DNA from: Xanthobacter autotrophicus Py2
GTDB lineage: Bacteria > Pseudomonadota > Alphaproteobacteria > Rhizobiales > Xanthobacteraceae
Direction: 5' to 3'
Assembly: GCA_000017645.1 (NCBI GenBank)
Contig: CP000781.1
Location: 2,591,501-2,655,500 of the forward strand
Length of the DNA stretch: 64,000 nucleotides
Notes under the pieces: model-generated
What the model was told of the DNA's origin: nothing
The model's input: the letters and a program-made list of their open reading frames with translations, nothing else
Database searches by the model: none
Made by a program: the position numbers and the translations under genes
Part shown: positions 16,220-24,825 of the stretch, in pieces
Position numbering within the stretch: the stretch's first letter is position 1
How the letters are laid out: every line of letters starts with the position of its first letter

Positions 16220-17726
16220 TGGTCTTTTTTCCGTTGTCCGTTGGCAGGCGGCGCGGCAGCGTAACCTTGAAGGTTGAGCCTTCGCCCAGCGTGGAATCCA
16301 GTGAAATCAGCCCGCCCATGCGGCGCACCAATGCCCGCACATGGGCAAGGCCGATGCCTTCGCCCGGCCGGTCCTGGCGGCCGGAGCGGCGGAACAGCTC
16401 GAACACCCGGCCGCGATCCTTGGGATCGATGCCCCGGCCATTGTCCTTGACCGTGAAGGTGATGAACCCGGGGGTATCCACGGCGCTCACCTCGATCAGC
16501 CCGGGTACTCCCTCGCGACGATATTTCAGCGCGTTGTCGAGGAGGTTGGTGAAGATCTGCTCCAGCGCCAGGCGATCGGAGTGGATGACGGGAAGCCGTC
16601 CCGCCCGGATCTCCGCCCCGGCCTCCTGCATCTGGTGGGCCATGGAGCCGGCGATGCTGGCGACGAGCTCGCCCACGTCCACGTCCACGGGCAGGAATTC
16701 CTTCCGCCCTTCCCGCGACAGGGCGAGGATGGCGTGAATCAGCCGGTCCATGCGGGTGATGGAGGTCTTGATGAAGCCGAGGGCCTCCTCGAAATCGGCA
16801 GCAAGCTCCCCGTCCGCCTCCGGTCCCTCGCCGGCCTTCTCGCGCAGCTGGGCGAGCCGCTCGAACAGGTCGGTGCGCATGACCTCGATCTCGCTGGTGA
16901 AGCCCATGATGTTCACCAGCGGCGAGCGCAGATCGTGGCTGACGATGTAGGCGAAGCTCTGGATCTCGTCGTTGGCTTCCTTGAGGTCGGCGGTGCGCTC
17001 GGCCACCCGCTGCTCCAGGCCGGCGTTGACGGCTTCCAGGTCCTGCTGCGCCGTCTCCAGCGCCGCGATGGTGCGCCGGTTGAGGTAGAGCGCAAGGCCG
17101 CCAAGGGCGAGCACCACGGTAAAGCCGCCGGCGCTCACGGCGGTAAGCCAGCCGGCGGTGTGTCGCGATGCCGTGTCCCGGCTTTCGAGCAATTGCGCCT
17201 CGGCCGCCTTCATCTCTATGAGCAGCGTGCCGAGGCGGGTCATGGCGCCCTCGGAGCGGTCGGATTTCAGGTCGGCCTGCGCGCCCTGCACGTCGCCGCT
17301 TTTGCGCATGGCGATGCTGCGCTCGAAGGACTCCAGCCGGCTTTGAAGCAGCGGCCGGGCCTCGGCGAGGCGGGCCTGCTGGACGGGGTTGTCCAGCGTC
17401 AGCGTGCCGATCTCGTCGAGGGTCGGCAGGGCGCGGGCCTTGGACTCCTCGTAGAAGCGCAGGAACCCTTCGCCGCCGGTGATGAGGAAGCCGCGCTCGG
17501 CGCTTTCCGCCCGCCGGATCATGATCTGAAACTGCGAGATCGCGTTCATCACGCGCAAGGTATGGTTGACGCGGTCGGCGTCGTCCTGCGCCCGGTACAC
17601 CAGCGTGATGGACATGGCGCTGATGGACGCGAGCACCGCAAATCCGAGGATGAGGAGCAGGGTCGGGCCGGGCAGGCGCAGCCCGCCGCCGACCGGAGCG
17701 CGCGCGGCTTGCATCACCAGCGCCAT
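16212..17726 (-). CDS. CHASE3-type membrane histidine kinase
   Basis: A 504-residue sensor kinase. One membrane helix lies at about 22-43 and a second at 193-215. Between them is a ~150-residue periplasmic helical domain with RRAESAERGFLITGG, the CHASE3 signature. A coiled coil (about 220-258) leads to the phospho-acceptor box FAYIVSHDLRSPLVN with His264, and an ATPase domain follows (DNALKYRREG, DNGRGIDP, GIGLAHVRALVRRMGG). It is the first gene of the operon. The signal for CHASE3 is not generally known. The C-terminal part resembles phytochrome-family kinases, but no light-sensing domain is present. Confidence 0.93.
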   Translation of the reverse strand: MALVMQAARAPVGGGLRLPGPTLLLILGFAVLASISAMSITLVYRAQDDADRVNHTLRVMNAISQFQIMIRRAESAERGFLITGGEGFLRFYEESKARALPTLDEIGTLTLDNPVQQARLAEARPLLQSRLESFERSIAMRKSGDVQGAQADLKSDRSEGAMTRLGTLLIEMKAAEAQLLESRDTASRHTAGWLTAVSAGGFTVVLALGGLALYLNRRTIAALETAQQDLEAVNAGLEQRVAERTADLKEANDEIQSFAYIVSHDLRSPLVNIMGFTSEIEVMRTDLFERLAQLREKAGEGPEADGELAADFEEALGFIKTSITRMDRLIHAILALSREGRKEFLPVDVDVGELVASIAGSMAHQMQEAGAEIRAGRLPVIHSDRLALEQIFTNLLDNALKYRREGVPGLIEVSAVDTPGFITFTVKDNGRGIDPKDRGRVFELFRRSGRQDRPGEGIGLAHVRALVRRMGGLISLDSTLGEGSTFKVTLPRRLPTDNGKKTND

Positions 17727-17973
17727 GATGCCCCCGCGCCAGAAGGACCGGCAACGGCCGGCGCATCCTTGCGGCGCGCCGATGACAGTGAACCCCGCTT
17801 TGGTCCCGCCCAGGTCATGTGGTCGTCACGTTCCTCGTCCGCGAGCGCCGATGTGGCGGCCCGGCCGGCCATGTGTCCGGTACCGCTCCAGTTGCATAAT
17901 TATCGTCGCGCTTGAAGGTTCCCGAGCTTCGCGCTTGGATGAACAGGAAATCGACTTTTTTGAATGGAGTGTC

Positions 17974-19374
17974 ATGCAGGCCCAGGTTCCAGGCCGCCGA
18001 CCCGACCCTGCCGCGGCCCTCGGGGTCACGGACGAGGCGGCGGATTATGTGACAGCCTTCGGCGTGCCGGAGGTGGTGGAGGTTCTTCTGCCCGACACCT
18101 CCGCGGTGCTGCGGGGCAAGTGGATTCCCGGCCATTCCCTGGGCAAGATCTGGAAGGACGGCGTGGCCATCCCGCTCTCCATCTTCGGCCTCGATGTCTG
18201 GGGCTGCGAGGTGGACGCCACCGAGATCCACATGGAGACCGGCGACAAGGACGGCCTGTGCTGGCCGGTGCCGGGGACGCTGAAGCCGGTGCCCTGGGCG
18301 TCGCGCCACACCGCGCAGGTGCTCATCACCATGCACGAGCCCGACGGCTCGGCCCGCGGCAGGCCGTGGAAGCTCGATCCGCGCCAGCAACTCGCCGCCG
18401 TGGTGGAGCGCTTCGCCGCGCGCGGGCTCACCCCCTGCGTCGCCTTCGAACTGGAATTCTACCTGCTGAAGCCGTCGGACGTGCCGGGCGCGCCGCCCGA
18501 GCCGGTGTTCCAGGCCACCGGGCAGGCGCGGCAGAACATGTACGCCATGTCCGACCTCGACGCCTACGCCGAGGTCCTGCACGACATGCGCGCCGCGTGC
18601 GTCACGCAGGGCCTGCCCGCCGATACCGTGATCGCGGAGGCGGCGCCCGGCCAGTTCGAGGTCAATCTCTACCACAAGGTGGATGCGCTCGGCGCCGCCG
18701 ACGACGCGGTGCTGCTGCGCCGGCTGATCGACGGCGTGGCACGCCGCCATGGGCTGAAGGCCACCTTCATGGCCAAGCCGCTGGCGGATTTCGCCGGCAA
18801 CGGGATGCATGTCCATGCCAGCCTGATGGAGCATGGCGGCGGCAACCTGTTCGCCCGCGAGGACGGGGTGGGCGACACCGCCCTGCGCCATGCCGCGGGC
18901 GGCATGCTGGCCAGCATGGCCGACGCCACGCTCATTTTCGTGCCGAGCTTCAACGGCTATCGCCGGCTAGTGCCGGGCAGCTACGCGCCGACCTCGGCGA
19001 GCTGGGGCTTCGACAACCGGCTGGTGGCGGTGCGCGTGCCCAACGGCCCGCGCCACGCCCGCCGGCTGGAGCACCGCATCGCCGGGGCGGAGGCTCACCC
19101 CCACCTCGTGCTCGCGGCCATCCTCGCCGGCATGCTGGACGGGCTGGAGCGGGGCATCGAGCCGCCGCCGCCGCTGGAAGGCAACGCCTACGAGCAGATC
19201 GGCGAGCCCCTGTCGCCAGATATGGAGGTGGCGGTGGACCGCTTCGCCGCCTCCGACTTCATCGCCCGCACCTTCGGGGAGGACTACCGGCGCATCTATG
19301 AGGCCATGAAGCGGGAGGAATTGGCTGCATTCCGCAGGGTCATCCTTCCATTGGAGTACGAAACGTATTTGTGA
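17974..19374 (+). CDS. Glutamine synthetase-like gamma-glutamylpolyamine synthetase
   Basis: A 466-residue member of the glutamine synthetase superfamily. The length and the motifs CVAFELEFYLL, AEAAPGQFEVNLYH, GNGMHVHASL, VPSFNGYRRLVPGSYAPTSA and EHRIAGAEAHPHLVLAAILA match the PuuA/GlnA-like group and not housekeeping GlnA. PuuA joins glutamate to putrescine in polyamine breakdown. The start at 17974 follows GGAG; the frame is open upstream but overlaps the divergent kinase gene. A PotF-like polyamine-binding protein follows 114 bases later, which supports polyamine uptake and use. The other puu genes are not in the window, so the substrate amine is an inference. Confidence 0.85.
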   Translation: MQAQVPGRRPDPAAALGVTDEAADYVTAFGVPEVVEVLLPDTSAVLRGKWIPGHSLGKIWKDGVAIPLSIFGLDVWGCEVDATEIHMETGDKDGLCWPVPGTLKPVPWASRHTAQVLITMHEPDGSARGRPWKLDPRQQLAAVVERFAARGLTPCVAFELEFYLLKPSDVPGAPPEPVFQATGQARQNMYAMSDLDAYAEVLHDMRAACVTQGLPADTVIAEAAPGQFEVNLYHKVDALGAADDAVLLRRLIDGVARRHGLKATFMAKPLADFAGNGMHVHASLMEHGGGNLFAREDGVGDTALRHAAGGMLASMADATLIFVPSFNGYRRLVPGSYAPTSASWGFDNRLVAVRVPNGPRHARRLEHRIAGAEAHPHLVLAAILAGMLDGLERGIEPPPPLEGNAYEQIGEPLSPDMEVAVDRFAASDFIARTFGEDYRRIYEAMKREELAAFRRVILPLEYETYL

Positions 19375-19487
19375 AGCGTGGCGTTTCCTGTTGAGGGGGC
19401 TCGCGCGACAACATAGCCTTGGGTCCAGGGGGGCACCTTCAGGGCAACCTTGCAAAACATGACCCCCTTTCCAGAGGAGAACGGCGG

Positions 19488-20594
19488 ATGCGTCGTCATT
19501 TCGTAGCGGCAATCATGTGTGCCACGCTGGGCTGGGCCGGCGCGGCTTCGGCCCAGGACAAGGTCCTCAACGTCTTCAACTGGTCGGATTATATCGACCC
19601 GACGGTGCTGGAGGACTTCACCAAGGAAACCGGCATCAAAGTCCGCTACGACGTCTTCGACAGCAACGAGGTGCTGGAGACGAAGCTGCTCGCGGGCAAG
19701 ACCGGCTACGACGTGGTGGTGCCGTCCGGCTCCTTCCTGCAGCGCCAGATCAAGGCCGGCATCTTCCTGACCCTCGACAAGTCGAAGATCCCGAACCTGC
19801 AATACGCCTGGCCCGAGGTGACCAAGCGCCTCGCCGTCTACGACCCGGACAATGCCCACGCCGTCAACTACATGTGGGGCACCACGGGCATCGGCTACAA
19901 TGTGGACAAGGTAAAGGAACGGCTCGGCGACATTCCCATGAATACGTGGGACATCGTGTTCAAGCCGGAAATCCTCTCCAAGCTCAAGGATTGCGGCGTC
20001 TATTTCCTCGACGGCCCGGAGGAGGTGATCCCCTCCGCCATGAAGTATCTGGGGCTCGATCCCAATTCGAAGAACCCGGACGACATCGCCAAGGCCGGCG
20101 AACTGCTCATGTCGGTTCGCCCCTATATCAAGAAGTTCGATTCCTCGGGCTATATCAATGCCCTGGCGCGCGGCGACATCTGTCTGGCGGTGGGCTGGTC
20201 GGGTGACGTGTTCCAGGCCAAGACCCGCGCCGCCGAGGCCGCGAAGAAGACCAAGAAGCCGCCGGTGAACGTGGCCTACGTGATCCCGAAGCAGGGCGCG
20301 CTCATGTGGTTCGACAATTTCGCCATCCCCAAGGATGCGAAGAATATCGACAATGCCCTCGTCTTCATCAACTACATGATGCGGCCGGAAGTGGCGGCGA
20401 AGAACTCGAACTTCATTTCCTATGCCAACGGCAACCTGGAATCGCAGAAGTTCATCGACAAGGACATCCTGAACAACCCGTCCATCTACCCGGACAAGGA
20501 GACGTTCGAGCGGCTGTTCATCGTCACCACCAACGAGCCTCCGGTGCAGCGGGTCATCACCAAGACCTGGAACAGCTTCAAGCGCGGCAAGTGA
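19488..20594 (+). CDS. Polyamine (putrescine-type) ABC transporter binding protein
   Basis: A 368-residue periplasmic protein. The signal peptide ends at about residue 23 (TLGWAGAASA). The mature start DKVLNVFNWSDYIDPTVLEDF is the hallmark of PotF/PotD-type proteins. Further family segments are SNEVLETKLLAGKTGYDVVV, YMWGTTGIGYN, VGWSGDVFQA and WFDNFAIPKDAKN. An AGAGGAGA ribosome site fixes the start. It follows the glutamylpolyamine synthetase gene, so the pair likely feeds imported polyamines into catabolism. No permease or ATPase gene is present. A strong bidirectional terminator follows. Confidence 0.92.
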   Translation: MRRHFVAAIMCATLGWAGAASAQDKVLNVFNWSDYIDPTVLEDFTKETGIKVRYDVFDSNEVLETKLLAGKTGYDVVVPSGSFLQRQIKAGIFLTLDKSKIPNLQYAWPEVTKRLAVYDPDNAHAVNYMWGTTGIGYNVDKVKERLGDIPMNTWDIVFKPEILSKLKDCGVYFLDGPEEVIPSAMKYLGLDPNSKNPDDIAKAGELLMSVRPYIKKFDSSGYINALARGDICLAVGWSGDVFQAKTRAAEAAKKTKKPPVNVAYVIPKQGALMWFDNFAIPKDAKNIDNALVFINYMMRPEVAAKNSNFISYANGNLESQKFIDKDILNNPSIYPDKETFERLFIVTTNEPPVQRVITKTWNSFKRGK

Positions 20595-20642
20595 GGGGCG
20601 GGGCTCGCTTGAACGGCTGAGCCGGACGGTCGGCCCAAACGA

Positions 20643-20678
20643 AAAGACCACCGGAAGCCCCCGCTTCCGGTGGTCTTT
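20643..20678. terminator. Strong bidirectional terminator
   Basis: AAAGACCACCGGAAGC (20643-20658), loop CCCC, GCTTCCGGTGGTCTTT (20663-20678): a perfect 16-bp stem with A/T ends. It serves the polyamine-binding gene on the plus strand and the convergent aminotransferase gene on the minus strand. Confidence 0.92.
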
Positions 20679-20696
20679 GCTTGTGTGGCCGCACCC

Positions 20697-21881
20697 TCAC
20701 CCTTCGGCGAGGGCCTGCTTCACCGCCGCGACGATGCGGTCCTGCGTCGTCTCGTCGAGATAGGCGTGCATGGGCAGGGAGATGACCTCCTCCGCCAGGG
20801 TCTCGCACACCGGCAGGATGGCGCCGGCGGAGGGATAGTGCTTGTAGGCCGGCTGCAGGTGCATGGGCAGGCGGTAATACACCGCCGTGGGTACGCCCTG
20901 GGCCTTCAGCTTGTCGGCGAGGCCGTCGCGCACGCCGGGGGCGAGGCGGATGGTGTATTGCGCCCACACTGAGGTGGCGCGCGCGTCCACCACCGGCACA
21001 GTGGCGACATCCTTCAGCAGCTCGTTGTAGCGCCGCGCCACCCGGTCACGCGCCGCGATCTCCTCCTCGAAGATGGCGAGCTTCTCGATCAGCACCGCCG
21101 CCTGGATGGTGTCGAGGCGGGCGGTCATGCCGATGCGCACGTTCTGGTACTTGTCCACGCCCTGGCCGTGCTCGCGCAGGCTCTTGAGCACGGTGACCAG
21201 CTCCGCGTCGTCGGTGAGGATGGCGCCGCCGTCGCCGTAGCAGCCGAGCGGCTTGGCCGGGAAGAAGGAGGTGGCGGTGGCATCGCCGATGGAGCCGGTG
21301 CGCTTGTTGTTCCAGGTGCCGCCGAAGCCCTGGGCGGTGTCGCACAAAACCTTCAGGCCATGCTTCTCGGCGATGGGCAGGATGGCGTCATAGTCCGCCG
21401 GCTGGCCGAACAGATCCACCGGAATCACCACGCGTGGGGTCAGCCCCTGCTCGACGGCCACCGCAATGGCCTGCTCCAGGCTTTCGGGGTCCATGTTGAA
21501 GGTGTCCGCCTTCACGTCCACGAACACCGGGGTCGCGCCCACATAGGGCACCACCTCGGCGGTGGCGCAGAAGGTGAAGGCCGGGCAGAACACGGCGTCC
21601 CCCGCCTTCACGCCCCAGGCCATCAGCAGCAGCGCCAGCGCGTCGGTGCCGCTGGAGCACGAGACGGCATGTTTGGCCCCGGCGAAGGCGGCGAGCTGCT
21701 CCTCGAAGGCGCCCACTTCCGGCCCGTTCACGAAGCGGCAGGAAGCGAGCACGTCCAGCACCTTCTCGTCGATGCGGGCGCCGATGCGCGCGCGCTGGGC
21801 GGCAAGGTCGATGAAGGGGATGGGGGCGTTGTTCGCTGTACTGGAAGCCGTGGTGGGCTTGGCCGTCGCGGGAGACGTCAT
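20697..21881 (-). CDS. DegT/DnrJ/EryC1-family sugar aminotransferase
   Basis: A 394-residue PLP enzyme of the sugar 3- or 4-aminotransferase family. The PLP lysine is Lys210 in TSFFPAKPLGCYGDGGA, and the PLP-pairing acid is Asp181 in LCDTAQGFGG. The PFIDLAAQRARIG start and the SCSSGTDALALLLMAWG segment match WbpE/WlbC-type enzymes. About 20 extra N-terminal residues are low-complexity. A Gfo/Idh/MocA dehydrogenase lies 200 bases upstream on the same strand. In the UDP-diacetamido-uronate route these two activities act in succession (3-oxidation then 3-amination), so a role in an LPS or capsule amino sugar is likely but not proved. Confidence 0.85.
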   Translation of the reverse strand: MTSPATAKPTTASSTANNAPIPFIDLAAQRARIGARIDEKVLDVLASCRFVNGPEVGAFEEQLAAFAGAKHAVSCSSGTDALALLLMAWGVKAGDAVFCPAFTFCATAEVVPYVGATPVFVDVKADTFNMDPESLEQAIAVAVEQGLTPRVVIPVDLFGQPADYDAILPIAEKHGLKVLCDTAQGFGGTWNNKRTGSIGDATATSFFPAKPLGCYGDGGAILTDDAELVTVLKSLREHGQGVDKYQNVRIGMTARLDTIQAAVLIEKLAIFEEEIAARDRVARRYNELLKDVATVPVVDARATSVWAQYTIRLAPGVRDGLADKLKAQGVPTAVYYRLPMHLQPAYKHYPSAGAILPVCETLAEEVISLPMHAYLDETTQDRIVAAVKQALAEG

Positions 21882-22082
21882 GGATGATCCCTGTCAGGTG
21901 CCCGTCGGACGGGCGGAATGGCGCGGATGCGGCGGGCTTTTACGAACGGACCCGCCCTTCGACAGGCGCCGCGCGGGCTGGTCCGGGGCAGGTGAGCCGA
22001 ACTCACAGCCCCCGGTGTGACGCATGCCCGCGCGGTGGGCGCAAAGTCGTAGGCGGCCACGGCCACCCCGGCCGGCCTGTGT

Positions 22083-23117
22083 TCAGCCCAGGGCGCGGCG
22101 CTTCTCGGCCGCCGTCTCGGACGGCGCGGCCTTGGCGGGCGCCGAGCCGGGCAGGCAGGAGATGGCGATCTCCAGGCTCGATACGCCTTCCTCGCCGGTC
22201 ACTTCCGGCGCGCGGCCGGTGCGTACGGCGGAGAGGAAATTCTCCAGCTCGGCGCGCAGCGGCTCGGCGTAGGCCACCGGCAGGTGGCGGGTGGAATAGG
22301 AACCGTCCGGCCGGTAGTCGAAATGCTCGGTCACCTGGCGGGTGAGGAGGTCGCCGATCACGTACTTCTTGCGGGTCGCCACATGCACCGTGCGGGCCTT
22401 GAACGGCGTCAGCCAGTTGGTGTTGATGTGGGCGAGCACGCCCGAGGTGGTGCGGAACTGGAGGAGGGCGATATCCTCGCGCTCGGCGATGGCGGCCGAG
22501 GTCTGCGGCTGCACCTCGAGGATATCCGAGCCGGTGAACCAGCGGATGAGGTCGATGTCGTGCACCGCGAGGTCGATCACCACGCCCACGTTGGACATGC
22601 GCGGCGGGAACGGCCCCACCCGGGTGATGGCGATGGAAAGCAGGCTTTCGTCGCGGATGGCCTCCTTCACCGCCCGGACGGCGGGATTGAAGCGCTCCAC
22701 ATGGCCGACCATCAAGGTCACGCCCTTCTCGCGGGCGGCGGCGACGATCTCGCGGCCTTCCTCCACCGTGGAGGCGACGGGCTTTTCCACCAGCACCGAG
22801 CAGCCGGCGGCGATCACGTCGAGGGCGATGGGGTGATGCAGGTGGGTGGGGGCCGCCACCACCACGGCGTCAAGGCCGAGGTCGAGCAGGGCGCGATGGT
22901 CGCCCACAGCCTGGCAGCCGAGGAAGTTGGCGACGCGCTGCGCCTGCTCCTGGTCGGGATCGGCGACGGCGACGAGTTCCGCGCCGGGAAGCTGGGAAAG
23001 AACGCGGGCGTGGTTGGAGCCCATGATGCCGATGCCCGTGACGCCGATCCGCACCGGCTGGTCGTCCTTCGGACGAACCCGGGCGCGCTCCGTGCCGGGC
23101 GCTGCCGTATGAGCCAT
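22083..23117 (-). CDS. Gfo/Idh/MocA-family NAD-dependent sugar dehydrogenase
   Basis: A 344-residue oxidoreductase with an N-terminal Rossmann fold (RIGVTGIGIMGSNHARVL) and the catalytic EKP motif (VLVEKPVAST). VGHVERFNPAV and VVIDLAVHDIDLIRW belong to the C-terminal domain. This pattern resembles WlbA/WbpB, which oxidise C3 of UDP-N-acetylglucosaminuronate. The downstream DegT aminotransferase fits that pathway. The acetyltransferase and epimerase genes of the route are absent from this window. The C-terminal 25 residues (APAKAAPSETAAEKRR) look disordered. Confidence 0.85.
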   Translation of the reverse strand: MAHTAAPGTERARVRPKDDQPVRIGVTGIGIMGSNHARVLSQLPGAELVAVADPDQEQAQRVANFLGCQAVGDHRALLDLGLDAVVVAAPTHLHHPIALDVIAAGCSVLVEKPVASTVEEGREIVAAAREKGVTLMVGHVERFNPAVRAVKEAIRDESLLSIAITRVGPFPPRMSNVGVVIDLAVHDIDLIRWFTGSDILEVQPQTSAAIAEREDIALLQFRTTSGVLAHINTNWLTPFKARTVHVATRKKYVIGDLLTRQVTEHFDYRPDGSYSTRHLPVAYAEPLRAELENFLSAVRTGRAPEVTGEEGVSSLEIAISCLPGSAPAKAAPSETAAEKRRALG

Positions 23118-23327
23118 TTCAGCCCTCTTCCATCATTCAACGAGTGCGGGCTCTAGCACGATCAACGTTTAAAAGGCGAGGAGGGGCGTCAATTCCCCCA
23201 TCCCGCCACGTTCAAGAATTGCATCGCCGTGTTACCGGCATATCGCGCCGAACCATGCCGCGCCTCTTCCCACGGGGCGCCGCAGGGCTTATCACAGCGC
23301 GCTTTTCGCACGTTCCATCGAGCCAGA

Positions 23328-23354
23328 TGGATACCGGTCGCGTCAAGAAAACGC
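23328..23354. repeat. Copy 1 of a dispersed repeat (GGATACCGG type)
   Basis: TGGATACCGGTCGCGTCAAG followed by AAAACGC closely matches 52302-52329: one base is missing and one differs in about 28. Both copies stand upstream of a metabolic gene (panD here, hyi at the other copy). The flanking hairpin arm is better kept in the 52.3 kb copy. Confidence 0.75.
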
Positions 23355-23424
23355 AGCAACACACAAGGCTGGGTCATTTGCTCGGGGCAGTGCGATAACG
23401 ATCCGGCGGGGAGGACGGCTGAAC

Positions 23425-23877
23425 ATGCGTAAGATCGTCGCCGGCAAGCTGCACGGCCTGACCGTGACGGGGGCCGACCTCAACTATCACGGCTCCATCA
23501 CGCTTGATCCCGAGCATTGCGAGGAGGCGGGGATCCTGCCGCTGGAATTCGTCGAGATCTGGAACCGCAATTCCGGGGCGCGGATCTCCACCTATGTCAT
23601 CCTCGGCGAGCGCGGCTCGCGCTGCTGCGTGCTCAATGGCGCCGCCGCCCGCACCTGCCAGCCGGGCGACGAGGTCATCATCTGCAATTCGGTCTACGTG
23701 CCGGAAGGCGAGATCGTGGCGCTGCGCCCGCGCGTCCTGACCTTCGACAAGGATAACCGCGTCACGAGCCGCCTCACCTATGAGGTGACGCGCGACAGCC
23801 AGGGCGCCTACCACTTCGCCGTGCGCGACGAACGCGGCGACGAGAAGCCGATCCCGCTCCGGGTCGAGGCGTCCTGA
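23425..23877 (+). CDS. panD: Aspartate 1-decarboxylase (pyruvoyl enzyme)
   Basis: A 150-residue proenzyme that makes beta-alanine for pantothenate and CoA. The self-cleavage site YHGS lies at Gly23-Ser24, inside [20 protein letters not shown], and the new serine becomes the pyruvoyl group. The rest follows the family: DIWN-like [22 protein letters not shown] and [18 protein letters not shown]. It is about 24 residues longer at the C-terminus than E. coli PanD (126 aa), with a charged tail. The neighbours are unrelated to pantothenate synthesis. A dispersed repeat lies just upstream. Confidence 0.94.
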   Translation: MRKIVAGKLHGLTVTGADLNYHGSITLDPEHCEEAGILPLEFVEIWNRNSGARISTYVILGERGSRCCVLNGAAARTCQPGDEVIICNSVYVPEGEIVALRPRVLTFDKDNRVTSRLTYEVTRDSQGAYHFAVRDERGDEKPIPLRVEAS

Positions 23878-23904
23878 TGTGCGGCGCGGCTGGCGCGCGC
23901 GGGA

Positions 23905-24615
23905 TCAGAACTTGTAGTTGATGCCGATCCTGGCGGTCTGCGCGGTCACGCCGGCGCTGGCGCCGAGGGTGTCGTAGAACTTGGAGCCGAGGTCCGTGTA
24001 GAGATACTCGGTCTTCGCAGTCCAATGGTCGGTCAGCGCATATTCGATGCCGGCGCCGGCGGTCCATCCGGTGTGGGTCTGCGACTGGCTCGCGCCCAGA
24101 TAATCGATGGAATTGTTGCCCCAGGCGAAGCCGCCGGTGACATAGGGCAAGATCGGGCCGAAGGCGTAGCCGAGCCGGCCGCGCACGGTTCCGAACGAAT
24201 CGAGGGTGCTCGACAGGCCCAGGACACCCAGCTGCCCACCCAGCGGACCGGATGCGCTGGCGCCGATGTCGCCGCCCTGGATGTCCGCCTCGATGCCGGC
24301 CACGATGTTGTTGCTGAACTGGTAATTGTAGCCGGCCTGACCGCCGCCGAACCATCCTTTGGGATCGACACCGGCCACACCAAGCTCGTCCTGGCCCGAC
24401 CCCCAGCCATAGCCGGCATTGCCGCCGATATAAAAGCCGGTCCACGAAAACACCGGAGCGGGCACCGCCGCCGGGATTGCCGGCTGCGTCGGGCGTCCAA
24501 GATCCGCTGCTGCTGCAGGTCCGGCCGACAGCAGGGCTGCGAGCAGGATCGCAGGCATGGCAAGGGAGGCGCCACGAGGGATGCTGCCTGATCCGCCCAA
24601 TACCGTCCGTTCCAT
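23905..24615 (-). CDS. Outer-membrane beta-barrel protein, copy 1
   Basis: A 236-residue protein of the Omp25/Hbp-like eight-stranded barrel family common in Rhizobiales. It has a signal peptide (hydrophobic MPAILLAALLSAGPAAAA), the conserved SWTGFYIGGNAGYGWG start of the barrel, alternating strands and the final RIGINYKF with a C-terminal phenylalanine, the outer-membrane sorting signal. I chose the ATG at 24615 because GGGAG precedes it; a later ATG at 24558 would give a shorter signal peptide. It is the last of three related genes read leftwards. Its function is probably structural or adhesive. Confidence 0.87.
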   Translation of the reverse strand: MERTVLGGSGSIPRGASLAMPAILLAALLSAGPAAAADLGRPTQPAIPAAVPAPVFSWTGFYIGGNAGYGWGSGQDELGVAGVDPKGWFGGGQAGYNYQFSNNIVAGIEADIQGGDIGASASGPLGGQLGVLGLSSTLDSFGTVRGRLGYAFGPILPYVTGGFAWGNNSIDYLGASQSQTHTGWTAGAGIEYALTDHWTAKTEYLYTDLGSKFYDTLGASAGVTAQTARIGINYKF

Positions 24616-24755
24616 GGCCGCGCTCCCGCGTCTGTCCGCCTTCCAACTTGGTCCGTTGCGCGGGCGGGGCAAGGGCGGCTCGGCGGCAAAGCGATGGCGA
24701 GCGCCGATTCGCATTCACGAATGCGTGCGTGGGTCCGCAATGAGCGGGGCGGCCA

Positions 24756-24788
24756 AACAAAAGGGCTCCCGGCCACGGCCGGGAGCCC
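24756..24788 (-). terminator. Intrinsic terminator of outer-membrane gene copy 2
   Basis: On the minus strand a 12-bp perfect stem GGGCTCCCGGCC/GGCCGGGAGCCC (24763-24788) with a two-base centre, followed by TTTTGTTTGG. It begins about 38 bases after the stop of the gene at 24826-25530. Confidence 0.88.
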
Positions 24789-24825
24789 CTCTCTCACCCG
24801 AAGAAACGTCTCGGGTAGCGCGGGA

